A stretch of DNA of 64,000 bases from Hoyosella sp. YIM 151337 (lineage in GTDB: Bacteria > Actinomycetota > Actinomycetes > Mycobacteriales > Mycobacteriaceae): contig NZ_JAPEIQ010000011.1 of the NCBI RefSeq assembly GCF_026041215.1, forward strand, positions 206,277-270,276, given 5' to 3'. The notes under the pieces were generated by a model. The model was not told the DNA's origin, did no database searches, and saw only the letters and a list, made by a program, of their open reading frames with translations. This document shows, in pieces, positions 38,048-47,278 of this stretch (position 1 is its first letter; every line of letters begins with the position of its first letter). The position numbers and the translations under genes were made by a program.

Positions 38048-38098
38048 TACTGCCCTGGAGGAGCTTCGGCGGGGCGCGCCTCGGATACGCTCGGTACC

Positions 38099-38545
38099 GT
38101 GAAATTTCGGATGCTCCGGCGCGCGACGATCGCGGTATGCCTCGTCGCGGGCGGCATCTCCCTGCTGGCAATCATTCTGGTAATCGGTTGCTGGCGCAAT
38201 GACATGATTATCGAAGCAGATATGGGCACCGCGACGGCGGAGGTCCTTTCCGCAGGTGTGCGCCGTTCGGCGATCCTCTTCAGCACCCCCGATGGCGTGC
38301 TGCACAACCCGAGGCTCGGTGTTCTCTATCCCACTGACCTCACCGCAGGTCAGCGCATTGCAGTGGAATACGCCCGCAGCGATCCCGATCTGGTTCGGGT
38401 CGCAGGCCGCGACGCGCGTGTCGCAGTAGTGCCCGCGCTGTCGGTCATCCTCGTGACATGGGCTGTGGCGGGCCCGCTTCTGGTTCTGATGCGGCGCAAG
38501 CTGCGGGAACTTGCAGATCACTCACAGTCACGTGAGTCAATGTAA
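38099..38545 (+). CDS. DUF3592-type membrane protein
   Basis: 148 residues with an N-terminal transmembrane helix ([20 protein letters not shown]), an extracytoplasmic segment containing [11 protein letters not shown] and [21 protein letters not shown] (first part), and a C-terminal helix ([21 protein letters not shown], in part). This is the DUF3592 arrangement; the M. tuberculosis counterpart is Rv0556. Function unknown. GTG start, 51 bases after menD. Confidence 0.75.
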   Translation: MKFRMLRRATIAVCLVAGGISLLAIILVIGCWRNDMIIEADMGTATAEVLSAGVRRSAILFSTPDGVLHNPRLGVLYPTDLTAGQRIAVEYARSDPDLVRVAGRDARVAVVPALSVILVTWAVAGPLLVLMRRKLRELADHSQSRESM

Positions 38546-38625
38546 ACGAGAGATTCAGCTACGGTTCTCCGGACTGTCACGCGAACATTCCCGTGGCGAC
38601 CGCTAGGTGCGCAACTCTCTTGAGT

Positions 38626-39765
38626 ATGCGAGTAGCGATCGTGTCCGAATCTTTCCTGCCGAATGTCAATGGGGTGGTCAACTCCGTCTTGCGTGTGCTG
38701 GAACACCTGAAGCGCTGCGGCCACGACGCAATTGTTATCGCGCCCGGTGCGATTGGCAACCAGCGCGACGTCCATGAATATGAAGGCTTTCCGGTATACC
38801 ACGTGCCAGCGTTGATGGTGCCGATGGTCACCTCGCTTCCGGTAGGGCTCCCGCAGCCATGGATCACTGACGTGATGCGGCGATTCGACCCTGACGTCGT
38901 GCATCTCGCGTCGCCGTTTCTGCTCGGCGCTGGCGGACTTGGTGCAGCGCGGCGGCTGCATGTGCCCACGGTCGCGGTCTTCCAGACTGATGTGGCTGGT
39001 TTTGCCGAAAGCTATGGCCTGGGGCTGACCGCGCGTGCAGCATGGCGCTGGACGCGGAAACTGCACCGTGGCGCGTCGCGCACACTGGCTCCATCGACAG
39101 CATCGGTTGCTGACCTGGAGCGCCACGGCATTCCGCGCGTGCACCGCTGGGGCCGCGGAGTTGACACAGAGCGTTTCACTCCCGGTCGGCGCAGCGGCGA
39201 GCTCAGGGAGCGCTGGACACCAGAGGGCAAGCTGATCGTTGGCTTCGTGGGACGCCTTGCGCCGGAGAAACACGTTGAGCGGCTTGCTGTTCTGAATGAC
39301 AACCCAGATGTTCAGCTCGTGATTGTGGGCGAAGGCCCCGACCGCGCAAAGCTGCGGTCGCTGATGCCGAGCGCGATCTTCACTGGTCAGCTGGGCGGAC
39401 TGGAACTCGCGGAGGCTTACGCGAGTTTCGACGTCTTCGTGCACACTGGCGAGCATGAAACGTTCTGCCAGGCGGTGCAGGAAGCATTGGCGAGCGGAAT
39501 TCCAGTAATCGGACCGGATGCGGGCGGCCCAAAGGATCTGATCGCGCACGCACGCACCGGCTTCTTGCTGCCTGTCGCGCATTTCGGGGAGCTACTCCCA
39601 GGCGCGGTAGGAGCGTTCGCCCAGCCAGCGGCACGCGCGCAGTTCGGCCGTGCTGCGAGGAAGTCAGTGGCGCGGCGCAGCTGGCCTGCGCTCTGTGACG
39701 AGTTGCTCGGGCATTACGCTGCGGTGGCAGCGCTCGACTACGGTGAGCTCGCCGCCTCCGCATGA
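38626..39765 (+). CDS. mgtA: GT4 mannosyltransferase (MgtA, formerly PimB)
   Basis: 379-residue GT-B glycosyltransferase of family GT4. N-terminal Rossmann part [20 protein letters not shown] (first residues), nucleotide-sugar part [15 protein letters not shown] and the catalytic EX7E motif [20 protein letters not shown] (in part). The homologue Rv0557 transfers mannose from GDP-mannose to glycolipid acceptors in lipomannan-type synthesis. The ATG at 38626 gives [10 protein letters not shown], the standard start; the frame is open to 38593. Located between DUF3592 and menG as in M. tuberculosis. Confidence 0.9.
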   Translation: MRVAIVSESFLPNVNGVVNSVLRVLEHLKRCGHDAIVIAPGAIGNQRDVHEYEGFPVYHVPALMVPMVTSLPVGLPQPWITDVMRRFDPDVVHLASPFLLGAGGLGAARRLHVPTVAVFQTDVAGFAESYGLGLTARAAWRWTRKLHRGASRTLAPSTASVADLERHGIPRVHRWGRGVDTERFTPGRRSGELRERWTPEGKLIVGFVGRLAPEKHVERLAVLNDNPDVQLVIVGEGPDRAKLRSLMPSAIFTGQLGGLELAEAYASFDVFVHTGEHETFCQAVQEALASGIPVIGPDAGGPKDLIAHARTGFLLPVAHFGELLPGAVGAFAQPAARAQFGRAARKSVARRSWPALCDELLGHYAAVAALDYGELAASA

Positions 39766-39810
39766 CCGCGGTGACTGTACGAACGTTTCGCACCGGGTAG
39801 TTTCGATGCC

Positions 39811-40539
39811 GTGACGAGTACTGAACCTGCCCCGCCGCCGGGACGATCTGAATTGCAGCGTGCGACGCTCGACAAGGACCCACACGATGTTGCATCGATG
39901 TTCGACGGGGTTGCGAAGCGTTATGACGTGACCAACACGGTGTTGTCGTTTGGCCGCGACCGGGCGTGGCGGGCTGCGACGCGACGTGCGCTGCGCCTGC
40001 AGCCGGGCGAGACTGTGCTCGATCTCGCTGCGGGCACCGGCGTCTCGACGGTGGAGTTGACGCGTTCGGGAGCCTGGGTGGTCGCGGCCGATTTTTCAAC
40101 GGGCATGCTGCAGGCTGGGAAGTTTCGCCGGGTACCCATGGTCGCGGGCGACGCGCTGCATCTGCCGTTCACCGATGCGGTGTTCGATGCGGTCACGATC
40201 TCCTTCGGGTTGCGCAACGTGGCAGATGTGGAGGCCGCGCTGCGTGAATTGCATCGCGTCACGAAGCCCGGCGGGCGCATGGTGGTATGCGAGTTTTCCA
40301 CCCCGGTCATTCCGGTCTTCAGCACCGCGTATATGGAGTACCTGATGCGGGCGCTGCCGGCCGTAGCACGTGCGATGAGTTCGAATCCGGATGCGTACGT
40401 TTACCTCGCGGAGTCGATCCGGGCCTGGCCTGACCAAGAGGGACTGGCCCGGCGTATCGCCGCCTGCGGATGGGCCGATGTGCAATGGCGGAACCTTTCG
40501 GGCGGCATTGTCGCGCTGCACCGTGCGGTTCGCCATTAG
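39811..40539 (+). CDS. menG: Demethylmenaquinone methyltransferase
   Basis: 242-residue class I SAM methyltransferase (UbiE/MenG family), the last step of menaquinone synthesis. SAM motif [16 protein letters not shown], UbiE signature [17 protein letters not shown] near the N-terminus and [12 protein letters not shown] followed by [13 protein letters not shown] start. Homologue of Rv0558 in the same order after mgtA. Confidence 0.95.
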   Translation: MTSTEPAPPPGRSELQRATLDKDPHDVASMFDGVAKRYDVTNTVLSFGRDRAWRAATRRALRLQPGETVLDLAAGTGVSTVELTRSGAWVVAADFSTGMLQAGKFRRVPMVAGDALHLPFTDAVFDAVTISFGLRNVADVEAALRELHRVTKPGGRMVVCEFSTPVIPVFSTAYMEYLMRALPAVARAMSSNPDAYVYLAESIRAWPDQEGLARRIAACGWADVQWRNLSGGIVALHRAVRH

Positions 40540-40621
40540 CGGGCCTGCGGTTACGCACCAACATTGATGTGACAGACTGTCGCACGTAGTGCCGTTCGCG
40601 GGAAAGAAAAGGAGACAGCAT

Positions 40622-41764
40622 ATGCCGGGACCTCTTGAAGGCGTGCGTGTCGTCGAAATGGCTGGCCTCGCGCCGGGCCCCTTCGGCTGCATGCTGCTTG
40701 CTGACCTCGGGGCAGAGGTACTCCGCATTGAGCGTGCCGGTGGTGGTGGCGGAATCGTGCCGCCGCAAGGTCCGATGGATCGCGGGAAGCGCTCTGTCGC
40801 AGTTGACCTCAAGTCGGCTGCGGGCCGGGAACTCGTACACAAGCTTGCGGCCGAAGCGGATGTCTTTGTGGAGGGCTACCGGCCGGGGGTGGCAGAACGA
40901 TTGGGCATCGGACCTGAGGACTTGCGCGGCGTCAATCCGCGCCTGATCTACGGGCGCATCACGGGCTGGGGACAGGACGGACCGCTTGCACCCCGTGCTG
41001 GCCACGACATCAACTACGCGGCAATCTCTGGTGGGCTGGACCTGCTGGGCCGCGCTGGTGAACCCCCGACACCGCCGGCCAACATCCTCGCGGACTTTGC
41101 GGGCGGTGGCATGCTGCTCGCGCTGGGCATCCTTGCTGCGCTCCACGAGCGTCAGACGTCAGGCACGGGGCAGGTTGTAGACGCTGCGATGGTCGACGGC
41201 GCAGCCGTTCTCACGACCTTTATGCATGGCATGCACGCCCATGGATTGTGGAACGGCGAGCGCGGTACCAATCTGCTTGACGGTGGCGCGGCTTGTTATG
41301 GGACATACGAAACCGCGGACGGCGGATTCATGGCGGTCGGTGCGCTCGAACCCCAGTTCTGGGCAGAACTCGTGGCAAAGCTCGAGCTAGATGCCGAGGA
41401 ACTGCCATTCCATCTCGATCTGAGCCAGGCGGAAAAACTACGCGAGATCCTGGCCGAAAAATTCCGTACCCGCACGCTGGCCGAATGGAGCGAACTGTTC
41501 GCTGACTCGGACGCATGTGTCACCCCGGTCGTCCCGGCCTGGGAAGCGCATAAGCACCCTCACAACGCCGCACGCAACACCTACATCGAAGTCGACGGAG
41601 TCGTGCAGCCCGCGCCCGCGCCACGTTTCAGCCGGACACCGGCGGGCACCCCAGCGGCGGCCAGCGGCGCCGCGGATGCCGAGGCCCAGTCGGCCATCCT
41701 CGCGGACTGGGGGCTGAGTACCGACGCGATTGCTGCAGTGCGCGACGGCGGGGGTCTCGGTTAG
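40622..41764 (+). CDS. mcr: Alpha-methylacyl-CoA racemase (CoA-transferase family III)
   Basis: 380 residues. MPGPLEGVRVVEMAGLAPGP is the classic AMACR opening; ERAGGGGGI, GYRPGVAERLG, GRITGWGQDGPLAPRAGHDI (in part) and QVVDAAMVDGAAVL contain the active-site His and Asp of the mycobacterial enzyme. It inverts C2 of 2-methylacyl-CoAs in branched-chain lipid and sterol side-chain breakdown. AAGGAGA eight bases before the ATG at 40622 sets the start. A GACAG-A-CTGTC palindrome lies at 40571-40581. The convergent TetR gene follows 37 bases downstream. Confidence 0.92.
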   Translation: MPGPLEGVRVVEMAGLAPGPFGCMLLADLGAEVLRIERAGGGGGIVPPQGPMDRGKRSVAVDLKSAAGRELVHKLAAEADVFVEGYRPGVAERLGIGPEDLRGVNPRLIYGRITGWGQDGPLAPRAGHDINYAAISGGLDLLGRAGEPPTPPANILADFAGGGMLLALGILAALHERQTSGTGQVVDAAMVDGAAVLTTFMHGMHAHGLWNGERGTNLLDGGAACYGTYETADGGFMAVGALEPQFWAELVAKLELDAEELPFHLDLSQAEKLREILAEKFRTRTLAEWSELFADSDACVTPVVPAWEAHKHPHNAARNTYIEVDGVVQPAPAPRFSRTPAGTPAAASGAADAEAQSAILADWGLSTDAIAAVRDGGGLG

Positions 41765-41801
41765 ATCAATTCGGCTCAAGCCACCACGGACAGTTCGGCG
41801 C

Positions 41802-42566
41802 TCACTGGGCGATCAGCAGCGGCCTGATATCGCCCGTGAGCTCCGACAGTGGTGTTTCTGGGTCCAGTTCGATACCCAGGTCGCTGAGGCTTCCCTGGAT
41901 GACGTGCCACACGCTGCGACTCACCAGCTCAGCGAGCTTCTCTTTCGGCGTTGATCGCTTGCGGTTGCTTAGCCAGCGGTTGACCGCCGCATCGACGAGA
42001 CCGATCACAGCGAAAGCGATCGTTTCTGCTCCGGATTCATCTGCTTTGGCGCGGCGCAGTGCCGTCGCGAACACGTCGGTGATGTACAGCCCGATCGCCG
42101 TCTTCGTACCCGTGACGACTTTGGAGACCGTGGCTGGCTTGCGCTTTGACCCGCTGCCGAGGAAATGATGCAAGTTCGGGTGGTCCGCGATCCACGACAC
42201 GTACGTATTGACGGCTCGCTCGATCGCGGACTGTGCGGTGCCCTCCGGCGCTAGCGCAGGCGCCAGCGACATCATCAGCGTGGAAACGATATGGCCGCGC
42301 ACCTGTTCGTCGAGGTCACCACGCTCGCGGAATAGCCGGTAGACCACGGACCGCGGCAGGCCTGCGCGTGCCGCGATCTGCTGTACGCCGACGCCTGCGC
42401 CTTCCTGGTCGATGGCTGCCATAGCGGCGTCGAGCACTTGGTTACGGCGGGCAGCTTTATGGTCCTCCCACCGCACGCTGCGGCCGTCAACAGGCGCCTC
42501 GGCGCCTGGGCTACGGTTGCTCTTCTCTGCCGACACATCGTGAAGCTTACTGATTGTGTGCGCCAT
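41802..42566 (-). CDS. TetR-family transcriptional regulator
   Basis: About 254 residues. HTH region ARRNQVLDAAMAAIDQEGAG, QQIAARAGLPRSVVYRLFRERGDL (in part) is TetR-like; the C-terminal ligand-binding part is helical (ATALRRAKADESGAETIAFAVIGLVDAAVNRW in outline). The ATG at 42566 (MAHTISKLHD) is chosen, though the frame is open to 42650. Divergent from the polyprenyl synthase gene and convergent with AMACR; it could regulate either. Effector unknown. Confidence 0.82.
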   Translation of the reverse strand: MAHTISKLHDVSAEKSNRSPGAEAPVDGRSVRWEDHKAARRNQVLDAAMAAIDQEGAGVGVQQIAARAGLPRSVVYRLFRERGDLDEQVRGHIVSTLMMSLAPALAPEGTAQSAIERAVNTYVSWIADHPNLHHFLGSGSKRKPATVSKVVTGTKTAIGLYITDVFATALRRAKADESGAETIAFAVIGLVDAAVNRWLSNRKRSTPKEKLAELVSRSVWHVIQGSLSDLGIELDPETPLSELTGDIRPLLIAQ

Positions 42567-42789
42567 CCTTGCTTCCGAACCGGTTTCCGTCGTGGAAAAA
42601 GTGGTGTTAAGCCCAATCGGTGCAGTCGCCACGGTGTAGATGGCCGCCATTCGCTACGGTGTTTTCGTGGCAGGAGTGCATTCTGGGGGCAGCATCGCGC
42701 GAGGCGCCCCGGAACACGCCACCGAAACGGTCCACAGACAACCGAGCTGCGGAGAATTCCGGCGCTCTGACAGGACGGGTGCGCACATC

Positions 42790-43878
42790 GTGAATCGCGA
42801 CGAGACAGTGCACAAGGCGAGTAGTGGGCCTGGTGCCGGCAGTGCCCGCGCGGAGAGCCCGGCGGTCAGCAGCCCCGGGGCGGGCAGTACAGTCGCCGGA
42901 ATCGACGTCGGGGACGCAGTGTTCGCAGCGCAGGTCCGGACCGCGCTTGGCGAAGTGGAGAAGCTGCTGATCGACGAGCTTTCCGCAGGGGAAGAGTTTC
43001 TGACCGAGACCGCGCTGTATCTCGCGCGTGCAGGGGGAAAGCGTTTCCGGCCGCTGTTTACGGTTCTCTGTGGAAAGCTGGGGCCCGAACCTGACAGTCC
43101 GTCGTTGATCACGGCGTCCGCGGTGGTGGAGATGGTTCATCTCGCCACGCTTTACCACGATGATGTGATGGACGAAGCGACGATGCGCCGGGGTGCAGTG
43201 AGCGCGAATGAGCGCTGGAGCAATAGCGTTGCGATCCTCGCTGGCGATTACCTCTTCGCCCACGCGTCGCGTCTGCTCTCTACATTGGGTCCGGATGCTG
43301 TCCGGGTCATTGCGGAAACCTTTGCTGAACTCGTCACCGGCCAGATGCGTGAGACGGTCGGAGCGAAGTCCACCGACGATCCAGTGGCGCACTATCTAAC
43401 CGTCATCAGGGAAAAAACGGCATCGCTGATCGCGGCGTGCGGAAAGTTCGGCGGAACATTCTCCGGTGCTGATGCGGAACAGGTAGCCCGCCTGGATCGT
43501 CTCGGCGATGCGGTGGGCATGGCTTTTCAGATTTGTGACGACATCATCGACATCTCGTCTGTCTCAGAGAAGTCCGGCAAGACACCGGGGACAGATCTGC
43601 GCGAGGGCGTGCGTACCCTCCCCATGCTTTACGCGCTGCAAGACGAAGGGACTGATGCCGAACGGCTGAAGTCGCTCCTCAGTGGGCCGATCACCGACGA
43701 TGACGAGGTGGCCGAAGCGCTGACGCTGTTGCGCGCCGCGCCGGGGATGAAGCGTGCATACGCGACGCTGCAAGACTATGCCGACCGTGCGCGTGCGGAA
43801 CTTGAGGCACTCCCGCCGGGCCCCGCCAACACCGCGCTGAGCCGTTTGATCGAGTACACGATCGCGCGGGTCGGTTAA
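42790..43878 (+). CDS. grcC1: Polyprenyl diphosphate synthase (GrcC type)
   Basis: About 362 residues, trans-isoprenyl diphosphate synthase. First Asp-rich motif DDVMD at about 124-128, second DDIID at about 250-254, with GGKRFRP before the first. It elongates prenyl diphosphates, plausibly for the menaquinone side chain used by MenA. The homologue Rv0562 is at the same site. The first ~45 residues are low complexity (GPGAGSARAESPAVSSPGAG), and the start (GTG 42790 chosen) is uncertain. Confidence 0.9.
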   Translation: MNRDETVHKASSGPGAGSARAESPAVSSPGAGSTVAGIDVGDAVFAAQVRTALGEVEKLLIDELSAGEEFLTETALYLARAGGKRFRPLFTVLCGKLGPEPDSPSLITASAVVEMVHLATLYHDDVMDEATMRRGAVSANERWSNSVAILAGDYLFAHASRLLSTLGPDAVRVIAETFAELVTGQMRETVGAKSTDDPVAHYLTVIREKTASLIAACGKFGGTFSGADAEQVARLDRLGDAVGMAFQICDDIIDISSVSEKSGKTPGTDLREGVRTLPMLYALQDEGTDAERLKSLLSGPITDDDEVAEALTLLRAAPGMKRAYATLQDYADRARAELEALPPGPANTALSRLIEYTIARVG

Positions 43879-44022
43879 GCGCCAGTGCCCGGGTGCGTGG
43901 GGAACTGCGCACCCCGCCCGAGGCGTTGAATGGGTGCGAGCGCAACGGCGGCTGGAGCATCCTGCGCCGCTGACGGCAGGACTTGGTGAGCGTAACGTTC
44001 AGGCAGAGATCGGAGATGAGTG

Positions 44023-44886
44023 ATGACCGGTCATGCGAATGGGCTGAAGACTGCGGTGCTTCTCGGTGCGATGTCCGCGCTGATCATTTTCGTGGGGTCA
44101 CTGTTCAATAGCCCCACGGCACTGTGGATCGCGATTGTGTTCGCGCTGGGTATGAACGGCTACGCGTACTTTTTCAGTGACAAACTTGCGTTGCGTGCGA
44201 TGCGGGCGCGGCCGGTTTCGGAACTCGAGGCGCCGGCGATGTATCGCATTGTCCGCGAACTCGCGACGCTTGCGCACAAGCCGATGCCCCGCCTGTACAT
44301 CAGCCCAACTAACGCGCCCAACGCATTTGCGACTGGCCGGAACCCGCGCAACGCGGCGGTGTGCTGCACTGCGGGCATCCTGCAGCTTCTCGACGAACGG
44401 GAGCTCAGGGCTGTCCTCGGCCATGAGCTTGCGCACGTCTACAACCGCGACATATTGATCTCCTCGGTTGCCGGAGCTATGGCCTCGGTCGTTTCGGGCC
44501 TTGCGAACCTGGCTCTGTTCACTTCAGTGTTCGGAGGGCGTGATGGCGACCGGAACCCGTTGGTGCTGTTGCTGATCGCGATGCTGGGCCCAATCGCGGC
44601 GGGAATCGTTCAGATGGCGGTTTCGCGTTCGCGAGAGTTCCAGGCCGACGCGTCGGGAGCGAAACTCACGGGTGATCCGCTTGCACTCGCATCGGCGCTG
44701 CGCAAGATCGAGCGTGGAGTGGCGCGGGCGCCGCTGCCGCCGGAGCCGCGCCTCGCTGCCGAATCGCACTTGATGATTGCGAACCCCTTCCGGCCTGGGG
44801 AGCGGTTCGCAGGCATGTTCGCGTCGCATCCGCCGATAGCGGAGCGAATTGCCCGCCTCGAGCGGATGTCGCGCGAGGGACTGTGA
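44023..44886 (+). CDS. htpX: Membrane zinc metalloprotease HtpX
   Basis: 287 residues. Two N-terminal helices ([39 protein letters not shown]), the zinc motif HELAH at 134-138 and a second helix pair after it ([37 protein letters not shown]). The downstream [13 protein letters not shown] supplies the third zinc ligand Glu. M48 protease that degrades misfolded membrane proteins. GGAG is seven bases before ATG 44023; a GTG at 44020 is also in frame. Matches Rv0563 after grcC1. Confidence 0.93.
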   Translation: MTGHANGLKTAVLLGAMSALIIFVGSLFNSPTALWIAIVFALGMNGYAYFFSDKLALRAMRARPVSELEAPAMYRIVRELATLAHKPMPRLYISPTNAPNAFATGRNPRNAAVCCTAGILQLLDERELRAVLGHELAHVYNRDILISSVAGAMASVVSGLANLALFTSVFGGRDGDRNPLVLLLIAMLGPIAAGIVQMAVSRSREFQADASGAKLTGDPLALASALRKIERGVARAPLPPEPRLAAESHLMIANPFRPGERFAGMFASHPPIAERIARLERMSREGL

Positions 44887-44895
44887 CTCCGGGGC

Positions 44896-45387
44896 TTACC
44901 GGTAGTTGACGAATTGCAGGGCGACGTCGAAATCGGCTGATTTCAGAAGCTGGATAACCCCCTGCAAGTCGTCGCGTTTCTTGCTGGACACCCGCAGCTC
45001 GTCACCCTGGATCTGAACCTTGACTCCCTTGGGGCCTTCGTCCCGGATCTTTTTCGAGATCTTCTTGGCATGTTCTTGATCGATGCCCTGTACCAGGCTT
45101 CCGGTGATCTTGTGCGACTTGCCAGACGCGATGGGGTCGCCGGGCTTGAATGCCTTCATTGAGATATCGCGGCGCACGAGCTTCTCGCGGAAAACGTCTA
45201 GCGCCGCCTTCACTCGATCTTCGCTGTCGGCAGTAAGAACGATGTTCTCGGTGCCCGACCATTCGATCCGCGCATTCGTTCCGCGGAAGTCGTATCGAGT
45301 CGAGATTTCCTTCGCAGCCTGGTTCAGAGCGTTGTCGACCTCTTGACGGTCCACTTTGCTGACGATGTCGAAGGATGAATCTGCCAC
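44896..45387 (-). CDS. yajQ: YajQ-family nucleotide-binding protein
   Basis: 163 residues from GTG 45387, full length for YajQ (Rv0566c). Opening [20 protein letters not shown], then [15 protein letters not shown], and the C-terminal [19 protein letters not shown]. Two ferredoxin-like domains; members bind GTP/tRNA and, in some species, cyclic-di-GMP. Role here unknown. Convergent with htpX, 9 bases apart. Confidence 0.93.
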   Translation of the reverse strand: MADSSFDIVSKVDRQEVDNALNQAAKEISTRYDFRGTNARIEWSGTENIVLTADSEDRVKAALDVFREKLVRRDISMKAFKPGDPIASGKSHKITGSLVQGIDQEHAKKISKKIRDEGPKGVKVQIQGDELRVSSKKRDDLQGVIQLLKSADFDVALQFVNYR

Positions 45388-45550
45388 TGTCTCCTCGTTC
45401 CGTGCGAAAGGTCAGGTTGTGTCGCGGCGCCGCCAAGACGGCTGCTCCACTCTCGCATACGCCGGTGAACGGCTGCTGTCCTGGCCGATTTGCATCAAGG
45501 GGCACCTGACGATGTATTGTGCCTTCACGCCCAAATTACATGCGGGCTAC

Positions 45551-45632
45551 GGCAGGTTGCCCGAGCGGCCAAAGGGAGCGGACTGTAAATCCGTCGGCAT
45601 CGCCTACGTAGGTTCGAATCCTACACCTGCCA
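45551..45632 (+). tRNA. tRNA-Tyr (GTA)
   Basis: 82-nt tRNA with long variable arm. Acceptor GGCAGGT pairs with ACCTGCC at 45625-45631, discriminator A at 45632, anticodon GTA at 45585-45587, T-arm GGTTCGAATCC. CCA is not encoded. Followed by a strong terminator. Confidence 0.95.
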
Positions 45633-45637
45633 CACCG

Positions 45638-45675
45638 AAAGGCCCCCGGAGCGATTCGCAACCGGGGGCCTTTTG
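45638..45675 (+). terminator. Rho-independent terminator after tRNA-Tyr
   Basis: GGCCCCCGG (45641-45649) pairs with CCGGGGGCC (45662-45670), preceded by AAA and followed by TTTT. Twelve-base loop. Confidence 0.9.
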
Positions 45676-45727
45676 CTTGTTGTGCAGCGGGGGCGGGGCC
45701 AATATTTCGTGCTTACGACCTGCGGGT

Positions 45728-45757
45728 TTGTCAGCGGCCTCGGTTCCTGTGTAACCT
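45728..45757 (+). promoter_or_regulatory. Putative promoter for tRNA-Thr/tRNA-Met/rpmG
   Basis: TTGTCA (45728-45733) and TAACCT (45752-45757) are 18 bases apart, about 75 bp before tRNA-Thr and after the tRNA-Tyr terminator. Read by eye only. Confidence 0.4.
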
Positions 45758-45830
45758 CTTGAAGGCTTGAGCGCGAATGCTGCCGTACCGGTTCCCTGGG
45801 GAGGCGGACAGCAGCGTGAGTGCAGGTTGT

Positions 45831-45903
45831 GCCCCCTTAGCTCAGTCGGCAGAGCGTTTCCATGGTAAGGAAAAGGTCAACGGTTCGATTCCGTTAGGGG
45901 GCT
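45831..45903 (+). tRNA. tRNA-Thr (GGT)
   Basis: 73-nt cloverleaf. Acceptor GCCCCCT pairs with AGGGGGC at 45896-45902, discriminator T at 45903; anticodon GGT at 45864-45866 in the loop ATGGTAA; T-loop GGTTCGATTCC. CCA not encoded. Same order (Thr, Met, rpmG) as in mycobacteria. Confidence 0.95.
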
Positions 45904-45963
45904 CGCTTTAACAGCTAGCGAGCAGATCGGCATCCACTGGCACGCCAGTGGGCACCGGTTTAA

Positions 45964-46036
45964 GGCGGTGTAGCTCAGTCGGTAGAGCAAGCGGCTCATA
46001 ATCGCTGTGTCGCCGGTTCAAGTCCGGCCACCGCTA
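45964..46036 (+). tRNA. tRNA-Met (CAT), elongator
   Basis: 73-nt cloverleaf. Acceptor GGCGGTG pairs with CACCGCT with one G-U pair; discriminator A at 46036; anticodon CAT at 45997-45999; T-loop GGTTCAAGTCC. The paired 1-72 position argues against the initiator type. It could be a tRNA-Ile with lysidine, but synteny supports elongator Met. Confidence 0.9.
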
Positions 46037-46109
46037 CTCAAATATGTGAGAAAGACATCTGAAGGTTTATCCAAGGGATTCCTTCAGCGAGACCGAAGGA
46101 AGGCAACCC

Positions 46110-46274
46110 GTGGCCGCCACTGACGTTCGCCCGAAGATCACGCTGGCCTGCGAGGAGTGCAAGCACCGGAACTACATCACTCGCAAGAACCGGCGCAACG
46201 ATCCAGATCGTCTGGAGATCAAGAAGTTCTGCCCCAACTGTGGCACCCACCGCTCGCACCGCGAGACTCGCTGA
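46110..46274 (+). CDS. rpmG: 50S ribosomal protein L33
   Basis: 54 residues, start GTG with GAAGGAAGG about seven bases upstream. The sequence carries the L33 pattern [19 protein letters not shown], and the zinc-type CxxC pairs (CEEC, CPNC) are intact. Mycobacteria carry several L33 paralogues; this one, next to tRNA-Met and hadA, matches rpmG2. It lies directly ahead of hadA. Confidence 0.95.
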   Translation: MAATDVRPKITLACEECKHRNYITRKNRRNDPDRLEIKKFCPNCGTHRSHRETR

Positions 46275-46334
46275 TTACAGTCAGAGTGTCACCGTCCCGG
46301 TGACGGCTCGGCGACAGTGAGGTGGTGAGAGCCG

Positions 46335-46799
46335 GTGGGGTTTACCGCTGACAGCGTGGGTATGCGCTTTCGGATGTCCGATTACTATGAGGTCGGGCGC
46401 GAAAAGGTGCGTGAGTTCGCGACTGCAGTCAAGGATGACCACCCGGCTCATTATTCTGAGCAGGCTGCTCAGAAGCTCGGCCATGAAACGCTGCTCGCCC
46501 CCCTGACCTTTGTGTCGATCATCGGCATTCTCACCACCAAAGAGATGTTCGAGGCGCACGGCTGGTCATCTGACCTGCGCAATATCATGCAGACGGATCA
46601 GCGTTTCATCTTTCACCGGCCGATTGTGGCGGGTGATCGTCTGACCGGTGAAGCGTACGTCGAATCGTTCCGGCACAGCGCGGGCACCGACATTATTGTT
46701 ACTCGCAACACGGTCCTAGACGACAAGGGTGAAGCGGTTCTCACGGCTTACACCACGCTCATTCGCCGGGACGACATCGAGATCGACGGGCTTGGCTGA
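46335..46799 (+). CDS. hadA: (3R)-hydroxyacyl-ACP dehydratase subunit HadA
   Basis: 154-residue hot-dog fold protein, homologue of Rv0635. The opening GFTADSVGMRFRMSDYYEVG matches HadA. LLAPLTFVSIIGI (first helix) and VAGDRLTGEAYVES are conserved. HadA lacks the catalytic His/Asp dyad and serves as the substrate-binding partner of HadB in the FAS-II mycolate elongation cycle. GTG start at 46335. The stop overlaps the hadB start (TGATG). Confidence 0.9.
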   Translation: MGFTADSVGMRFRMSDYYEVGREKVREFATAVKDDHPAHYSEQAAQKLGHETLLAPLTFVSIIGILTTKEMFEAHGWSSDLRNIMQTDQRFIFHRPIVAGDRLTGEAYVESFRHSAGTDIIVTRNTVLDDKGEAVLTAYTTLIRRDDIEIDGLG

Positions 46800-47227
46800 T
46801 GACGGCGCGCGCATTCGAAAGCGTTCATGAAGGGCTTGAGCTGCCACCTGCCGAGTACACGCTGACCCGTGGCGATCTTGTTCAGTATGCGGGCGTGTCC
46901 GGCGACCTCAACCCGATCCACTGGAGCGATGCCGTCGTCCGGGCAGTGGGACTCAAGGACGTCGTAGCGCACGGGATGCTCAGTATGGGTCTCGGCGCCA
47001 CCTATGTGACGTCCTGGCTGGGCGATCCTAGCGCGGTCCGCGAATATAGCGTCCGCTTCACAAGTCCCGTCTACGTGCCTGACGATGGAGTAGGTGGCCG
47101 CGTCGAATTCACGGGCCGGATCAAGTCCGTCAACTCGGACGAGCGAACAGCCGTCATCGCTCTCGTCGCGAAGTCGGAGGGCAAGAAGATCTTTGGTCGT
47201 GCCCTCGCGACGGTTCAGCTCACGTAG
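46799..47227 (+). CDS. hadB: (3R)-hydroxyacyl-ACP dehydratase catalytic subunit HadB
   Basis: 142-residue hot-dog dehydratase with the hydratase 2 motif YAGVSGDLNPIHWSDAVVRA: catalytic Asp and His are in GDLNPIHW. AHGMLSMGLGA is the central helix. It dehydrates beta-hydroxyacyl-ACP in mycolate chain elongation as a HadAB heterodimer. M. tuberculosis has hadC immediately after; here the next gene is a cation antiporter and no third subunit gene is present. Confidence 0.92.
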   Translation: MTARAFESVHEGLELPPAEYTLTRGDLVQYAGVSGDLNPIHWSDAVVRAVGLKDVVAHGMLSMGLGATYVTSWLGDPSAVREYSVRFTSPVYVPDDGVGGRVEFTGRIKSVNSDERTAVIALVAKSEGKKIFGRALATVQLT

Positions 47228-47278
47228 CTTGGCTTAAGTGAGATATGTGATTCACCTCCGCCCGCCGGAGGCAGTGGC

